DNA of 55,424 bases, taken from contig JASEHD010000001.1 in the NCBI GenBank assembly GCA_030019075.1, positions 1-55,424 of the forward strand, written 5' to 3'. The notes under the pieces were generated by a model. That model had not been told where the DNA came from. It made no database searches and worked only from the letters and a program-made list of their open reading frames with translations. The stretch comes from Bacteroidota bacterium (GTDB lineage Bacteria > Bacteroidota > Ignavibacteria > UBA10030 > SZUA-254). The number at the start of each line of letters is the position of its first letter. The first letter of the stretch is position 1. The position numbers and the translations under genes are program-made. Below, piece by piece: positions 1 through 8,865 of this stretch.

Positions 1-9
1 TTTCTTCAT
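1..9 (-). CDS. Start of a TPP-riboswitch-controlled gene (cut by window edge)
   Basis: On the minus strand an AGGAG box lies about eight bases before an ATG at 9-7, followed by two lysine codons (M-K-K). The rest of the gene is outside the window. It sits directly downstream of a TPP riboswitch and its terminator, so by established knowledge it most likely makes or imports thiamine or a precursor. The M-K-K start would fit a signal peptide but does not identify the product. Confidence 0.5.
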
Positions 10-37
10 ATAGAATTCTCCTATAATAAAATACAAA

Positions 38-105
38 CGCCGTTTCCCTAATTCTTCCAGCGTAGAAAGAATCAGACCTGCCCGACGGCAGGCGGGAAAA
101 CGGCG
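38..105 (-). terminator. Riboswitch expression platform: intrinsic terminator with alternative pairing
   Basis: The minus-strand arms 105-94 and 48-38 form an 11-bp stem (CGCCGTTTTCCC with GGGAAACGGCG, one bulged base). A T-rich tail follows at 37-23. The large loop carries a small hairpin (93-76, CCTGCC/GGCAGG) and the segment 65-57. That segment is perfectly complementary over 9 nt to aptamer positions 138-130. Inferred switch: without TPP the 138-130/65-57 helix separates the terminator arms. With TPP the aptamer holds 138-130 and the terminator forms. Confidence 0.7.
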
Positions 106-120
106 TTCAAGAAATATATT

Positions 121-207
121 TCCATTTTCCTACGCTGGTATTATCCAGATCAGGTATTTAGGGTTTTATCTCAGACCCGGTTTTCTCTCCGGGACACCCC
201 TAACGGA
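121..207 (-). ncRNA. TPP riboswitch (THI element)
   Basis: Read on the minus strand, the segment contains the hallmark TPP aptamer blocks in the right order: AGGGGTG, CTGAGA, ACCCT, ACCTGATCTGGATAAT and CCAGCGTAGG. A closing P1 helix pairs TCCGTT (207-202) with AATGGA (126-121) with one G-T wobble. It lies upstream of a terminator and a gene start that leaves the left edge, which is the usual cis arrangement for thiamine genes. The match to the conserved core is close enough that I see no alternative class. Confidence 0.95.
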
Positions 208-289
208 TTACAGTTAAAATATAATGTTTGTCTAACTTGGATGCAAATCCACGATTTGAATCATCAGAAATCTAAAGGAAAAAGAAACG

Positions 290-1799
290 TTGCCTCATAT
301 AAGAATCTATATGAAAATTAATAAACTTAGGTTGTTATCCAACAAACATTACACGATTTGCTTGGCTATTAAGCAAATCAGGACATCCGTAAAGAATAAT
401 CTGACAAACCCACCAGAACGGCATTGTCGGGCTGGTATCAAAACAGGAGACAGCCATGAAACAATTAACTTTAAAGGAACGCAGAATTATGACTAAAGCA
501 TTTGCACGACGTTACCAGCAGGCAACGAAAAAACAAAAAACTCTTATCCTTGATCAATTCTGTTCAAGCACAGGATATGCACGAGCATATGCATCTTTTC
601 TTCTCCATAACTGGTGACGAAAAGTCAAACTTACCATCAGGGGTGTTAGAACAATATATGAGTTCGGTTGCCCAACAAAAAAACGCACCAGACGATATCG
701 TCCACGCAAATACGATGAGCGTGTCGACAGAGCTTTGAAACTCATCTGGTACATAGCCGATGGTATCTGTGGCAAACGACTTGCCCAATTCATTCGTGAT
801 ACCGTGCCTGTGCTCGAACGATTCGAAGAGATCACACTTGATGCCGATACTCGTTCTAAGTTGCTTACTATCAGTCCGGCAACAATTGATCGTCATCTCA
901 CTTCTGAACGGAAAAAGTCTCAGATAAAAGGTCGATCCACAACAAAACCGGGGACACTCCTAAAACACCACATCCCTATTCGCACATTCGCACAGTGGGA
1001 TGAACAAAAGCCAGGTTTTGTTGAAATCGACCTCGTATCGCACGAAGGTGGCTATTTTGAGGGTGATAATATCTACACCCTCGATGTTACTGATGTCTGT
1101 ACTACTTGGACTGAAACACGTGCCATAAAAAACAAAGCTCAAAAATGGGTCTTCGAAGCTCTCGAACAGATTATTACAAACCTTCCTTTCCCATTACGTG
1201 GCATCGATTCAGACAATGGTAGCGAGTTTATTAACAATCATCTCCTGCGGTACTGTCAACAACACAAACTCACTTTCACCCGCCACGGCGGGTTCACACG
1301 CAGTCGTGAGTATCGAAAAAACGATAACTGTTTTGTTGAACAAAAAAACTTCTCCATCGTTCGTAGAACTGTCGGCTATTACCGCTTCGACACCGACGAG
1401 GAACTCCAATTGATGAATAGCATTTACGATACCCTGCGGCTCTACACTAACTTCTTTTTACCTACTATGAAGCTCAAACAAAAAATTCGTACTGGCAGCC
1501 AAGTCAAACGTCTATATGACAAACCAGTTACTCCTTTTAAGCGTGTCCTCCAACACACGGCTGTCTCTAAGACACTCAAACAGAAACTTAGCATTCTATA
1601 TCCTACTTTAAATCCTGCTCAACTCAAACGGACACTCATTAAACTCCAAGATCGTTTGTTCTTTATCGCAGAATCAAAATCTAAACATAAACCGCTGAAC
1701 CGTAAACAATTATCATCGTTACCATATGACAAGCATTCTTCTTATATTTCTCATGCCTCTCACCCGGGGCCACTTCATCTAGAAATTTAAATGAGGCAA
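290..1799 (+). mobile_element. Insertion sequence with imperfect 25-bp terminal inverted repeats
   Basis: A DDE-type integrase-like transposase reading frame is bracketed by inverted repeats. The left end 290-314 begins TTGCCTCAT and the right end 1775-1799 finishes ATGAGGCAA. About 20 of 25 positions match when the right end is reversed. The element is about 1.5 kb. I see no convincing target-site duplication in the bases just outside (AAACG on the left, TAAAA on the right). It sits between the divergent TPP riboswitch leader and the serpin gene. The transposase carries an in-frame stop, so the copy is probably not autonomous. Confidence 0.75.
456..1790 (+). pseudogene. Integrase-core (DDE) transposase, interrupted by one TGA codon
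   Basis: One reading frame runs from ATG 456 (or ATG 489) to the stop at 1788-1790 and is broken only by TGA at 615-617. The first part has the N-terminal helices (TGYARAYASFLL); the frame resumes directly with R-K-V. The catalytic core follows with the first Asp in EIDLVSH, the second in DSDNGSEF and the Glu in NDNCFVEQKN. This is the arrangement of retrovirus-integrase-like transposases, probably the ISNCY type. A single change (for example GGA to TGA) explains the break. Internal re-initiation downstream, for example at TTG 735, would remove the N-terminal DNA-binding part. Confidence 0.8.
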
Positions 1800-1847
1800 T
1801 AAAATCCATTGTATCCAAAGACTTAATGTAAATAGAACTTTCTATGG

Positions 1848-3092
1848 CTAAGATGGATTACCGATCTTACTAATGAACAGCACGGTTGAAGATGGGGCAT
1901 CTCGGATAACAAACACGAAAGGTTTGTTCAAATTCATTATAATACGTGATGGCAATGAAACACGGTCAATTATCACAACCGTGACTGCGGCTGCTTCTGT
2001 TCCTTCTTCATTTACATCTACGTAAGATTTGTGTATGACCTTACTAATAAACAGTGGGACGTTTTTGTTAATACGGCTGAAATCAGCCATTCCTCCTGAA
2101 AACGCAATTCCCATACCCATGGAGGTTAAGACGTCATTCATAGTTAGATCATATTCGACTTTAAATTTAGGTAATGAAAGTTCAACTTCCGCACTATCAA
2201 GTTTGTTGATCCAATCAAGCAGCGATTGATCGTTCAATCCAGAAATGAAGGCATCAATCGAAACAGAAGGTTTGGGCAGCATTACCGTCATCCGAAAATC
2301 ACCAATACTGTATGGTAGGTCAATTACCTGAACATTACTATCTTCATAGTATAAATATTTACTCGTTTGATTCATCATCCGAACGGTTTTCTTTGATCCA
2401 TCGCTGCATGTAAATTCACCATCCCGTGTCTTTGTTGTATCAAACTGGAACGTCCATGTACCTTTGAAGTAAATAGCATTGATCAAGTACATCACCGTTG
2501 ACCAGGGAATTGGTGGTTGGATAACTTCCTTTATTTTTTCCCGCGTTTTCTTGCTTACCCAAGCATTGATTATATCGGCAGATGTTGGATTACTAAAATC
2601 TAACGAAGCCACTTCTGCATCAAAGTAAGTTCTATTAGTTTGAATAAATTCTTCTTCGACTGGAAAATCATTGCGATGCCAGATAGAATTTGCAATTGTG
2701 AAAATAACTTTGGTGTCAAGGTTTGTGAGAAGATTCGTCAGACCTTTATACGATTCATTGATCTCTTGATTAGTCAAACCGTTAAGTTCAAGTGTTTTTT
2801 GCATCGAATCATAAGTTGCACCGGATGCACCGTTGAGCGTCATGCCAAGAGCATACGATACACTAAGCGGAGAAATGAAAATATTTGGTTTGTTATCGAG
2901 TTCGTTAATTTTTCCAAAAAGTTTTAAGCCAAAAACATTTGTAGAACCAACGAGCTGCTGTTCATGTGTAGTAAGTTGACGCCTCGTTTGTTGGGGTGGT
3001 GGTTGGGGAACATTTGTTCCAGTATCCCTACATTCGATGTGAAGCATACTCAATAAGAGAATGCAAATAGTTAGAATTGGAATTCTATTCAT
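1848..3092 (-). CDS. Serpin family serine protease inhibitor, probable lipoprotein
   Basis: The 414-residue protein has the normal full length of a serpin. It starts with a hydrophobic export segment ending in Cys21 (LHIEC), so it is probably exported and may be lipid-anchored, although Glu at -1 is unusual for a lipobox. The serpin hinge is clear: EEGTEAAAVTVV from about residue 362, followed by a reactive loop with V-S or R-V as candidate P1-P1' bonds and then LNKPFVFVIRD and the final strand FISKIGNPS. The small-residue hinge is what inhibitory serpins need for loop insertion. The likely role is protection of the cell surface against host, competitor or self proteases. The gene is monocistronic and next to an IS. 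Confidence 0.95.
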   Translation of the reverse strand: MNRIPILTICILLLSMLHIECRDTGTNVPQPPPQQTRRQLTTHEQQLVGSTNVFGLKLFGKINELDNKPNIFISPLSVSYALGMTLNGASGATYDSMQKTLELNGLTNQEINESYKGLTNLLTNLDTKVIFTIANSIWHRNDFPVEEEFIQTNRTYFDAEVASLDFSNPTSADIINAWVSKKTREKIKEVIQPPIPWSTVMYLINAIYFKGTWTFQFDTTKTRDGEFTCSDGSKKTVRMMNQTSKYLYYEDSNVQVIDLPYSIGDFRMTVMLPKPSVSIDAFISGLNDQSLLDWINKLDSAEVELSLPKFKVEYDLTMNDVLTSMGMGIAFSGGMADFSRINKNVPLFISKVIHKSYVDVNEEGTEAAAVTVVIIDRVSLPSRIIMNLNKPFVFVIRDAPSSTVLFISKIGNPS

Positions 3093-3607
3093 GGTTTTTT
3101 CTCCTTATAAATATTAATCCGATTTCCTAAGGACTGAAGACGTTACTAATAAAATAGTAATTCCTACAATGAAAATCAACTGCAAAGCGCTGGTGTAGGT
3201 TATCAGCCAACAAAAGAAATAAAAACCCGACTCGGTTTAGGGTTAAGGGAAATTATCACAAACAAATACAATCAATATTCTGACGACCCTAAAACAACCG
3301 ATAAGGTTGAAAATACATCAATCGATGGCGGTATGGAATCGGTTACGAATGTTGAATTGTTCGTAATAATACCTCGATAACAGCTAAGATAAGTAAATAC
3401 ATCACAGCCATATTAAATCTTCGGTTGATTAACGAGAAGCGAGTATCGCCTCGCACCCAGATAAAAGAGACGATTGCTTTAGGTTTGAGTTACACGATTT
3501 TTTAACTAATATGTTTGATCCTGTGCCGAGAACAATCGCAGAATTGGAACTCTCTAAAAATTTTCTTATATTTTTACACAGTTTTTATATTAATAAGGAA
3601 ATTATTC
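3093..3607. other. Intergenic stretch between serpin and rpsT
   Basis: This 515-bp stretch holds a C-terminal gene remnant (3153-3380, listed separately) and the rpsT leader with an AAGGAA ribosome-binding site at about 3595-3600. No other gene or RNA is evident. Confidence 0.5.
3153..3380 (+). pseudogene. C-terminal remnant of an unknown (possibly outer-membrane) protein
   Basis: An open frame without a start codon begins just after an in-frame TAA (3150-3152) and ends at TAA 3378-3380. It translates to about 75 residues with protein-like composition: NSYNENQLQSAGVGYQPT, then GLGLREIITNKYNQYS, and a final strand NVELFVIIPR. The even composition, lack of low-complexity bias and aromatic/charged ending look like the tail of a real protein whose 5' part is gone. 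I cannot assign a family. The loss may be linked to rearrangement near the adjacent IS. Confidence 0.45.
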
Positions 3608-3862
3608 ATGGCAAAACATTTATCAGCGGAACGACAGGCAAGAAAAGCATTAAAAAGGCGAGCGATTAATAGAGCTTATATGTCGAAGATGAAGACTTCG
3701 CTTCGTCACGTCCGTGAATTACAAGATAAAGAAAAAGCAACAGGGGAACTAAAAAAGGCAGTTAAACTCCTGGATCGGCTTGCAGCGAAAGGTATTATTC
3801 ATAAAAATAATGCCGCTAATAAAAAATCGAGCCTAACGAAATTTGTTAACTCGTTAAAATGA
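3608..3862 (+). CDS. rpsT: 30S ribosomal protein S20
   Basis: The 84-residue, very basic protein starts MAKHLSAERQARKALKRRAI and ends in AANKKSSLTKFVNSLK. The AANKKS..T..VN pattern and the helical basic N-terminus are characteristic of S20, which binds 16S rRNA early in 30S assembly. The start at 3608 is chosen because AAGGAA lies 7-8 bases upstream and the family begins MA(K/N). An upstream in-frame start at 3515 would add 31 unrelated residues. The gene is monocistronic and closed by the bidirectional terminator at 3884-3910. Confidence 0.97.
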   Translation: MAKHLSAERQARKALKRRAINRAYMSKMKTSLRHVRELQDKEKATGELKKAVKLLDRLAAKGIIHKNNAANKKSSLTKFVNSLK

Positions 3863-3883
3863 TTTAGGGCATTGTACAAATTT

Positions 3884-3910
3884 AAAAGCCCCGATGATCA
3901 CGGGGCTTTT
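3884..3910. terminator. Bidirectional intrinsic terminator
   Basis: A perfect 10-bp stem, AAAAGCCCCG with CGGGGCTTTT, encloses a 7-base loop. T tracts fall on both strands. It serves rpsT on the plus strand and the TPR-protein operon on the minus strand, whose last stop codon lies in the stem edge. Confidence 0.92.
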
Positions 3911-4905
3911 TAATTCTGATTCTGGGAGAGCTCCCCCTGAATGTTTCCTTCCAATTCTAAAATTCTCTTCTCAATTTCTTCCCCAAGCTCAGGTCTATTT
4001 TGTTTAAGTAATCGGTATGTTAATATGGCTTCTATATATTCACCTTGCGAGGCGTAAATCTCGGCAAGTGTCCCGCTGACGATCCGACCATCATCTTCAT
4101 CCGTTTTTAGTATAACGGGTTCAATGTAAACATCATTGTCAGCTATCTGGTTCTCGGTTTGCGAATCAACGTCATGCTCTTGGTTTTCACTTATTTCTAT
4201 CGTGTCTTCGTCAGATGAAACTGGCTGCTCGATTTCTGTTTTCGCTTCGATTAATTCTAATTTATCGGATTCATTATTGGCGATAAATGTTTCTTGAGTG
4301 GAAGGAATATCTGCAACAGCTTGAATGATTTCATTTTTATCTGTGGATTCGATCGGGATTTCGGTTTCAATTGTTGGAACTGCGATCAAATTTTCCTCAG
4401 TACATGCAGATTCATGTCCAATCTCTAAAGATAGATTCGTTTCCTCAAGAATTTTTGATTGCTCGATTTCTATAGCAGGACATAAAACAATCGGTTCTTC
4501 AGTGTTGGTCGAATCATATTCCTCAACTGAAGGATATTCGATTAGCTGTTGGGCTGAAAGATTGTCTTCAATTTGTAGATTTGTGTTTAAACTATCGGGT
4601 GTTTGTTCTGAATCGATAAAATCTTGTATTTCAGATCGAAGCGAGATTAGTGTTGTCGTATTCGGGTTGAGTGAAATTGCGTAGTCGATTGATTCGAGTG
4701 CTGCAGTGTAATCTTGGTCTTTAACATAACACTCGGCTAATGCAAAATGTGCTGTTATGTATTGCGGATATATTTCTAATCCTGAGATGCAAAGTTTTTT
4801 CGCTTCCTGATTTTTTCCGGCCATCAGATACTCGTGGACAAGTCGTGCGAAGAGCGGTGAAAACGGGCGGCGTACCAGCTTATGTTCTAAGTATTCGATT
4901 GTCAA
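3910..4905 (-). CDS. Tetratricopeptide-repeat protein with acidic linker
   Basis: The protein has 331 residues and no signal peptide. Residues about 15-105 contain TPR-like helices (FARLVHEYLMAGKNQEAKKL, FALAECYVKDQDYTAALESI, DYAISLNPN). A long acidic, Glu/Ile/Thr-rich and probably disordered stretch spans about 110-270. A last TPR-like helix pair closes the protein (TLAEIYASQGEYIEAILTYR). TPRs are protein-protein interaction scaffolds; the partner is unknown. It is the last gene of the leftward operon, directly after the glycosyltransferase at 4906 with no gap, so a role tied to envelope glycan synthesis is plausible but inferred. Confidence 0.8.
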   Translation of the reverse strand: MTIEYLEHKLVRRPFSPLFARLVHEYLMAGKNQEAKKLCISGLEIYPQYITAHFALAECYVKDQDYTAALESIDYAISLNPNTTTLISLRSEIQDFIDSEQTPDSLNTNLQIEDNLSAQQLIEYPSVEEYDSTNTEEPIVLCPAIEIEQSKILEETNLSLEIGHESACTEENLIAVPTIETEIPIESTDKNEIIQAVADIPSTQETFIANNESDKLELIEAKTEIEQPVSSDEDTIEISENQEHDVDSQTENQIADNDVYIEPVILKTDEDDGRIVSGTLAEIYASQGEYIEAILTYRLLKQNRPELGEEIEKRILELEGNIQGELSQNQN

Positions 4906-6378
4906 TTATTTTACCATCGATAGTTTACGAGCCATCCAGGCATGTCGAATCGAAAGCCATGCGACGAGACCGAATCCCATCGTAAAAAGTAGCTGAAACG
5001 GCAGGGCGGCAATTTCTAAATAATAGATTGAGGATATCACACCAAAAAAACAATACATCGCTAAGAGCAGCTCGATGATGACGGTATAGTTAAACTTCTT
5101 GAGAACGTATTTTTTATCAAGCCAGGTATCTTTTTTGTCGATCACGGAATATTTTGGTGTTCTCACAAACTCAGATTTTTTCTTAATTAACCCTTCGATA
5201 ACAGCTTTTGTGTTGTTTACCGCGAATCCCATACTGCCTGCCATAAAGAGGGGGAAGAGCAGCATTCGTTTTCGCCAATCATGATAGACATCCTTTTGAG
5301 AGTAAAGGTAGAAGAGGAACGAGCCAATAAAAGCAAACACGAATATCGCCATGATAGCGAAGTATGTTTCGTACCCACCTTGATGTTTAATAAAAATAAG
5401 TGGAACGTTTAATATGCCTGCGAGTAAAATAAATGGGAAAACAATATTGTTAGAAAGATGAAATGTTGCGTGAAGTTTCTTTTCAAATGGAAGATCAGAT
5501 TTCCAGACGCGGGGAAGAATTTTTCGCGCCGTTTCAATTGCACCTTTCGTCCATCTAAATTGCTGTGATTTCAATGCATTGATTTCCGATGGCAGCTCGG
5601 CAGGAGATGTAACATCATTTAAGAATTTAAATTTCCATCCGCGCAATTGTGCCCGATAGCTTAAATCTAAATCTTCGGTTAGAGTGTCAGCTTCCCAGTT
5701 GCCCGCATCGAAGATACATTCTTTACGCCAGATGCCACCCGTACCATTGAAATTGATAAAGAACCCTGCTTTATTCCTTACATTTTGTTCAATAACGAAA
5801 TGTCCATCGAGCGCCATTGCCTGGATACGAGTCAGAAATGAATACTCTCTATTGAGATGTTCCCATCTGGTTTGAACCAGCCCAACTTTTCGATTTTGAT
5901 AGAAATATGGTAATGTATCATTAAGGAAATTTTTTGGTGGGATGAAATCTGCGTCAAAAATAGAAATAAACTCACCGCGTGCAGTGATGAGTCCATATTT
6001 AAGAGCACCCGCTTTAAAACCATCGCGTGAACCACGTCTCACATGCTTAATGTCGAATCCTTGGTTCTGGTATTGATCCACAAGCTCTTTTATGAGATCT
6101 GTTGTCTCGTCCGTAGAATCATCGAGCACTTGAAACTCAATCTTCTCTTTAGGGTAGTCGATTGCGCATGCTGCCTTCAACAACCTGTCGACAACATAAT
6201 ATTCATTATAGACTGGTAATTGAATTGTAACCTCAGGGAATTCCTTTAACTCACCCGCAGATTCATGTTTTTTATCTCTATGTTTGAGATAATAGAAAAT
6301 CATTACGAAGCCGCTCGAACCAAAAAGAAAGAGAATTGAAAGAGAGAAGAAATATGTACCAATTATAAAATCTTGCAT
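4906..6378 (-). CDS. Membrane processive glycosyltransferase, family GT2 (CESA-like)
   Basis: The 490-residue protein has one N-terminal membrane helix (residues about 8-30), a cytoplasmic GT-A catalytic domain and several C-terminal helices (about 310-480). All motifs of processive GT2 enzymes are visible: Asp-Asp at 86-87 (LDDSTDET), DAD at 142-144, TED at 234-236 (acid/base) and QQFRW at 272-276. Such enzymes polymerise or transfer a sugar from a UDP- or GDP-sugar at the inner membrane; relatives make cellulose, mannan or glucosyl lipids. The substrate cannot be read from sequence. It lies 29 bp after lptE and abuts the TPR gene. Confidence 0.9.
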   Translation of the reverse strand: MQDFIIGTYFFSLSILFLFGSSGFVMIFYYLKHRDKKHESAGELKEFPEVTIQLPVYNEYYVVDRLLKAACAIDYPKEKIEFQVLDDSTDETTDLIKELVDQYQNQGFDIKHVRRGSRDGFKAGALKYGLITARGEFISIFDADFIPPKNFLNDTLPYFYQNRKVGLVQTRWEHLNREYSFLTRIQAMALDGHFVIEQNVRNKAGFFINFNGTGGIWRKECIFDAGNWEADTLTEDLDLSYRAQLRGWKFKFLNDVTSPAELPSEINALKSQQFRWTKGAIETARKILPRVWKSDLPFEKKLHATFHLSNNIVFPFILLAGILNVPLIFIKHQGGYETYFAIMAIFVFAFIGSFLFYLYSQKDVYHDWRKRMLLFPLFMAGSMGFAVNNTKAVIEGLIKKKSEFVRTPKYSVIDKKDTWLDKKYVLKKFNYTVIIELLLAMYCFFGVISSIYYLEIAALPFQLLFTMGFGLVAWLSIRHAWMARKLSMVK

Positions 6379-6407
6379 GGATGTAATTTTACGCCTTTAT
6401 CTTGTTT

Positions 6408-6911
6408 TTACCAGTTAGTAACAGTCTGTAGCAGGATGTCTTCACACAACTTTTCGTTTGCGGTACTAATGCTCGCCTCACGATCTATTGCACCACCGCT
6501 GATCTGATAATCTGCCCACTGTGAAAATTGTTTTTCCCAAACCTTTTTTTTCAATTTCATATCTTGATAAGTTACTTTCACAGTAACAGTTATACGTGAT
6601 TTACTGACGGTTTCACCTGCTGTAACAACTTGTGGTTGATCTGTCATTGCTACGATGATTCCTTCGAGGATTGAATCTGCGGTTGTCTTATCGGCAATCG
6701 CCAAGCTGTTATCTTGTCGGAATTTTTCGATCAATTTATTAGTCAATATTTCACGTAAATTAGGTTCACCGGATCCACTTTGATCATCAAATAATGGAAT
6801 CGCTATAGTCTGAAGATGTGGTGGAACAGAAGCCCCTGTAAACGAGTAACATCCGATAAAATGTATTAACGAAAAAATTACCGCAGTTAGAATGACGTTC
6901 ATCTTATGCAT
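6408..6911 (-). CDS. lptE: LptE-like LPS-assembly lipoprotein
   Basis: The 167-residue protein has a short signal peptide with a good lipobox (HFIGC, Cys21). It continues with the pattern typical of this family in Bacteroidota-like bacteria: GCYSF, then [32 protein letters not shown] and a final [16 protein letters not shown]. LptE is the outer-membrane lipoprotein that plugs LptD and helps insert lipopolysaccharide. LptD is not in the window. The gene overlaps the preceding activator gene by 8 bp; ATG 6902 (M-N-V) is an alternative start. Confidence 0.85.
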   Translation of the reverse strand: MHKMNVILTAVIFSLIHFIGCYSFTGASVPPHLQTIAIPLFDDQSGSGEPNLREILTNKLIEKFRQDNSLAIADKTTADSILEGIIVAMTDQPQVVTAGETVSKSRITVTVKVTYQDMKLKKKVWEKQFSQWADYQISGGAIDREASISTANEKLCEDILLQTVTNW

Positions 6912-8031
6912 CTAAATTGTACTCTTTTATTTTTCTGTACAATGTTCTCTCGCTTATGTTCAATGCTTTAGAAGCAAGGCGTCGATTCCCTTTAAAACGG
7001 TCTAACGCACCTATGATCGCCCTCTTCTCAATTTTTTCCACTGGTTCAATAGGGGGACCCTCATCAGGGTTAGCTGCATCGAATGATGCTTCGACGAAAC
7101 GTGAATCAATGCGTGTTCCATTTTGATGATTCAATATAGTTTTTATTTCATTGATATCGCTTTTCATCTCGAGCAATGCTCGAAGTATCAATTCTCGTTC
7201 AGCTTGGTCTAAACTTTTATGAGTATAGACGGGTAAATTTCTATTTTCTTCATGTACAGTATCTTTAATATACTTCCTAAGATCGGTGGCTTTAATCCGT
7301 TTACCGTGCTCGATAATAATTATGCTTTCAATTACGTTACGCAGCTCTCGAACGTTGCCGTGCCAGTGATAGTTTTTAAGCAATTCCCTGGCTTCGTTAG
7401 AAAAGCCCTCAAATACAATATTGTTTTTCTCACAAATTTGTTTTGCAAACTCATCTGCAAAAAGCAATATATCTTCTCTCCGTTCGCGCAGCGGTGGGAT
7501 GCGGATATTGATTGACCGCAATCGAAAATATAAATCAGCCCGAAAGTTTCCTTGTCGTACCGCAGATTCTAAATCTCTATTAGTCGCTGCTATTATTCTG
7601 ACGTCAACTTTCCTTGGTGTTGCTGAGCCGACTCGCATATATTCACCACTCTCAAGTACACGCAGGAACTTCACCTGTGTCGCCAAAGGTAATTCACCAA
7701 TTTCATCAAGAAGAATTGTTCCATCATCAGCAAGCTCGAAGTATCCTTTCCGTGTTTCTCCTGCACCGGTAAATGCGCCCTTTTCGTGTCCGAACAATTC
7801 GCTTTCAATAATTCCCTCAGGGATGGCGCCGGCGTTTACCGAGATCATAGGTTTAGAGGCACGCCTGCTCAATTGATGAATTGTTTTAGCGATAACTTCT
7901 TTCCCCGTTCCGCTCTCACCCGTTAATAGTACGGTTATATCAGTAGGAGCAACCTGCTGTATGACACTGAAAATTTCTTTTATCTCAACCGAATTGCCGA
8001 TGATACCAAATTGTTGTTGACGCTGATCCAA
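6904..8031 (-). CDS. Sigma-54-dependent transcriptional activator without sensor domain
   Basis: The 375-residue protein goes straight into the AAA+ domain. Walker A is GESGTGKE at 38-45, the sigma-54 contact loop GAFTGA is at 85-90 and Walker B is [12 protein letters not shown] Fis-type helix-turn-helix ends the protein ([20 protein letters not shown]). ATP hydrolysis by this domain opens promoters bound by RpoN. There is no receiver, PAS or GAF domain at the N-terminus, as in PspF, so activity must be set by expression level or a partner protein. It sits inside an operon with the SPOR protein (4-bp gap) and lptE (8-bp overlap), which suggests control of envelope genes. Confidence 0.95.
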   Translation of the reverse strand: MDQRQQQFGIIGNSVEIKEIFSVIQQVAPTDITVLLTGESGTGKEVIAKTIHQLSRRASKPMISVNAGAIPEGIIESELFGHEKGAFTGAGETRKGYFELADDGTILLDEIGELPLATQVKFLRVLESGEYMRVGSATPRKVDVRIIAATNRDLESAVRQGNFRADLYFRLRSINIRIPPLRERREDILLFADEFAKQICEKNNIVFEGFSNEARELLKNYHWHGNVRELRNVIESIIIIEHGKRIKATDLRKYIKDTVHEENRNLPVYTHKSLDQAERELILRALLEMKSDINEIKTILNHQNGTRIDSRFVEASFDAANPDEGPPIEPVEKIEKRAIIGALDRFKGNRRLASKALNISERTLYRKIKEYNLDA

Positions 8032-8034
8032 TAT

Positions 8035-8865
8035 TCAATACCTCTCGACTATCATGGAATCTAATTTATATTTCTTCTTAATCTCTTTGACCATATCACG
8101 AGCTTCTTCGATCGTTGAGAAACTTCCAACCCAAACCAGGTACATGTTCCGCCCGTTTCGGATTTTATTCGTTATCTCAACTTTGTATCCCAGATCATCA
8201 AAATATTTTTTTTGCTTCTCAGCATTTACTATCGTAGAATACGCCCCAACCTGCACTGTATATGGTTCGCTTACCGATACCGGCAGTGTAGGAGTTTGCG
8301 TTGGTTGTTTACTCGGTGGCGGTTCTATTGTTTGGGGGATTTCTTGTGTTTCTGTTGTAATCACTTCTTTCTCAGGAAGTTTCACGGGCATTTCTTCTTG
8401 AGGAGGAATTATGGGTTCAGGTTTTCCGGTCACGTATGGGGAGTTTGGATATTCTTTCTTTAGCTGCTGCATTTTCAGGTCAGCGGTACGGTACAAACCA
8501 AGTGAATAGTAATACTGGTGAATCCGATAGAGTGCATCATCCGCCCACTCGCTTTTCGAGAAGTTATCAACGGTACCCTGATAAAATTTTACCGCTTCAA
8601 TACCATCGGTCGCTAATCTGCCCTGTAGATATAGGATGCCAGGTTCATTCTGATATTTTGAAACGAGGTCAGGTAAAATTTTTCGTACTTCTTCCGATTG
8701 TCCCTTATCTACCTTCTCAATCGCATCGCGAATTTCCTCTTCACGTGATTGTGCCAAGAGCGGTGAGCTGTGAGCAATGAGCAGAGAGCAGAGAGATAAA
8801 AATAACAAACCTAATATCCAATATCTAACATCTAACATCTTCTCAACGAGTTGAGTTGTCAACAT
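8035..8865 (-). CDS. Exported SPOR-domain protein with TPR-like region
   Basis: The 276-residue protein has an N-terminal export segment ending near LLAQ. TPR-like helices at about 45-140 follow (ILPDLVSKYQNEPGILYLQG, DDALYRIHQYYYSLGLYRTA). A Pro/Glu/Thr-rich linker leads to a C-terminal SPOR domain (YTVQVGAYSTIVNAEKQKKY, VWVGSFSTIEEAR). SPOR domains bind denuded peptidoglycan at division sites. The gene overlaps miaB by 7 bp. The DNA for the signal peptide contains short repeats (GATGTTAGATGTTAGATATT) that could make the exact N-terminus variable; ATG 8838 is an alternative start. Confidence 0.88.
   Translation of the reverse strand: MLTTQLVEKMLDVRYWILGLLFLSLCSLLIAHSSPLLAQSREEEIRDAIEKVDKGQSEEVRKILPDLVSKYQNEPGILYLQGRLATDGIEAVKFYQGTVDNFSKSEWADDALYRIHQYYYSLGLYRTADLKMQQLKKEYPNSPYVTGKPEPIIPPQEEMPVKLPEKEVITTETQEIPQTIEPPPSKQPTQTPTLPVSVSEPYTVQVGAYSTIVNAEKQKKYFDDLGYKVEITNKIRNGRNMYLVWVGSFSTIEEARDMVKEIKKKYKLDSMIVERY

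Noticed and set aside
290-496. Small plus-strand protein of 68 codons at the left end of the IS
   Set aside because: It starts in the terminal inverted repeat, overlaps the transposase start in another frame and has no recognisable features.
600-630. Recoding of UGA as an amino acid (the TGA inside the transposase frame)
   Set aside because: Many clear genes here end with TGA, for example 10428-11528 and the glycosyltransferase pair at 26383-28481, so TGA is a stop. A nonsense mutation is simpler.
7421-7876. Open frame of 151 codons opposite the sigma-54 activator gene
   Set aside because: It lies wholly within a well-conserved gene on the other strand and its Ser/Arg-rich translation is typical of an antisense shadow.
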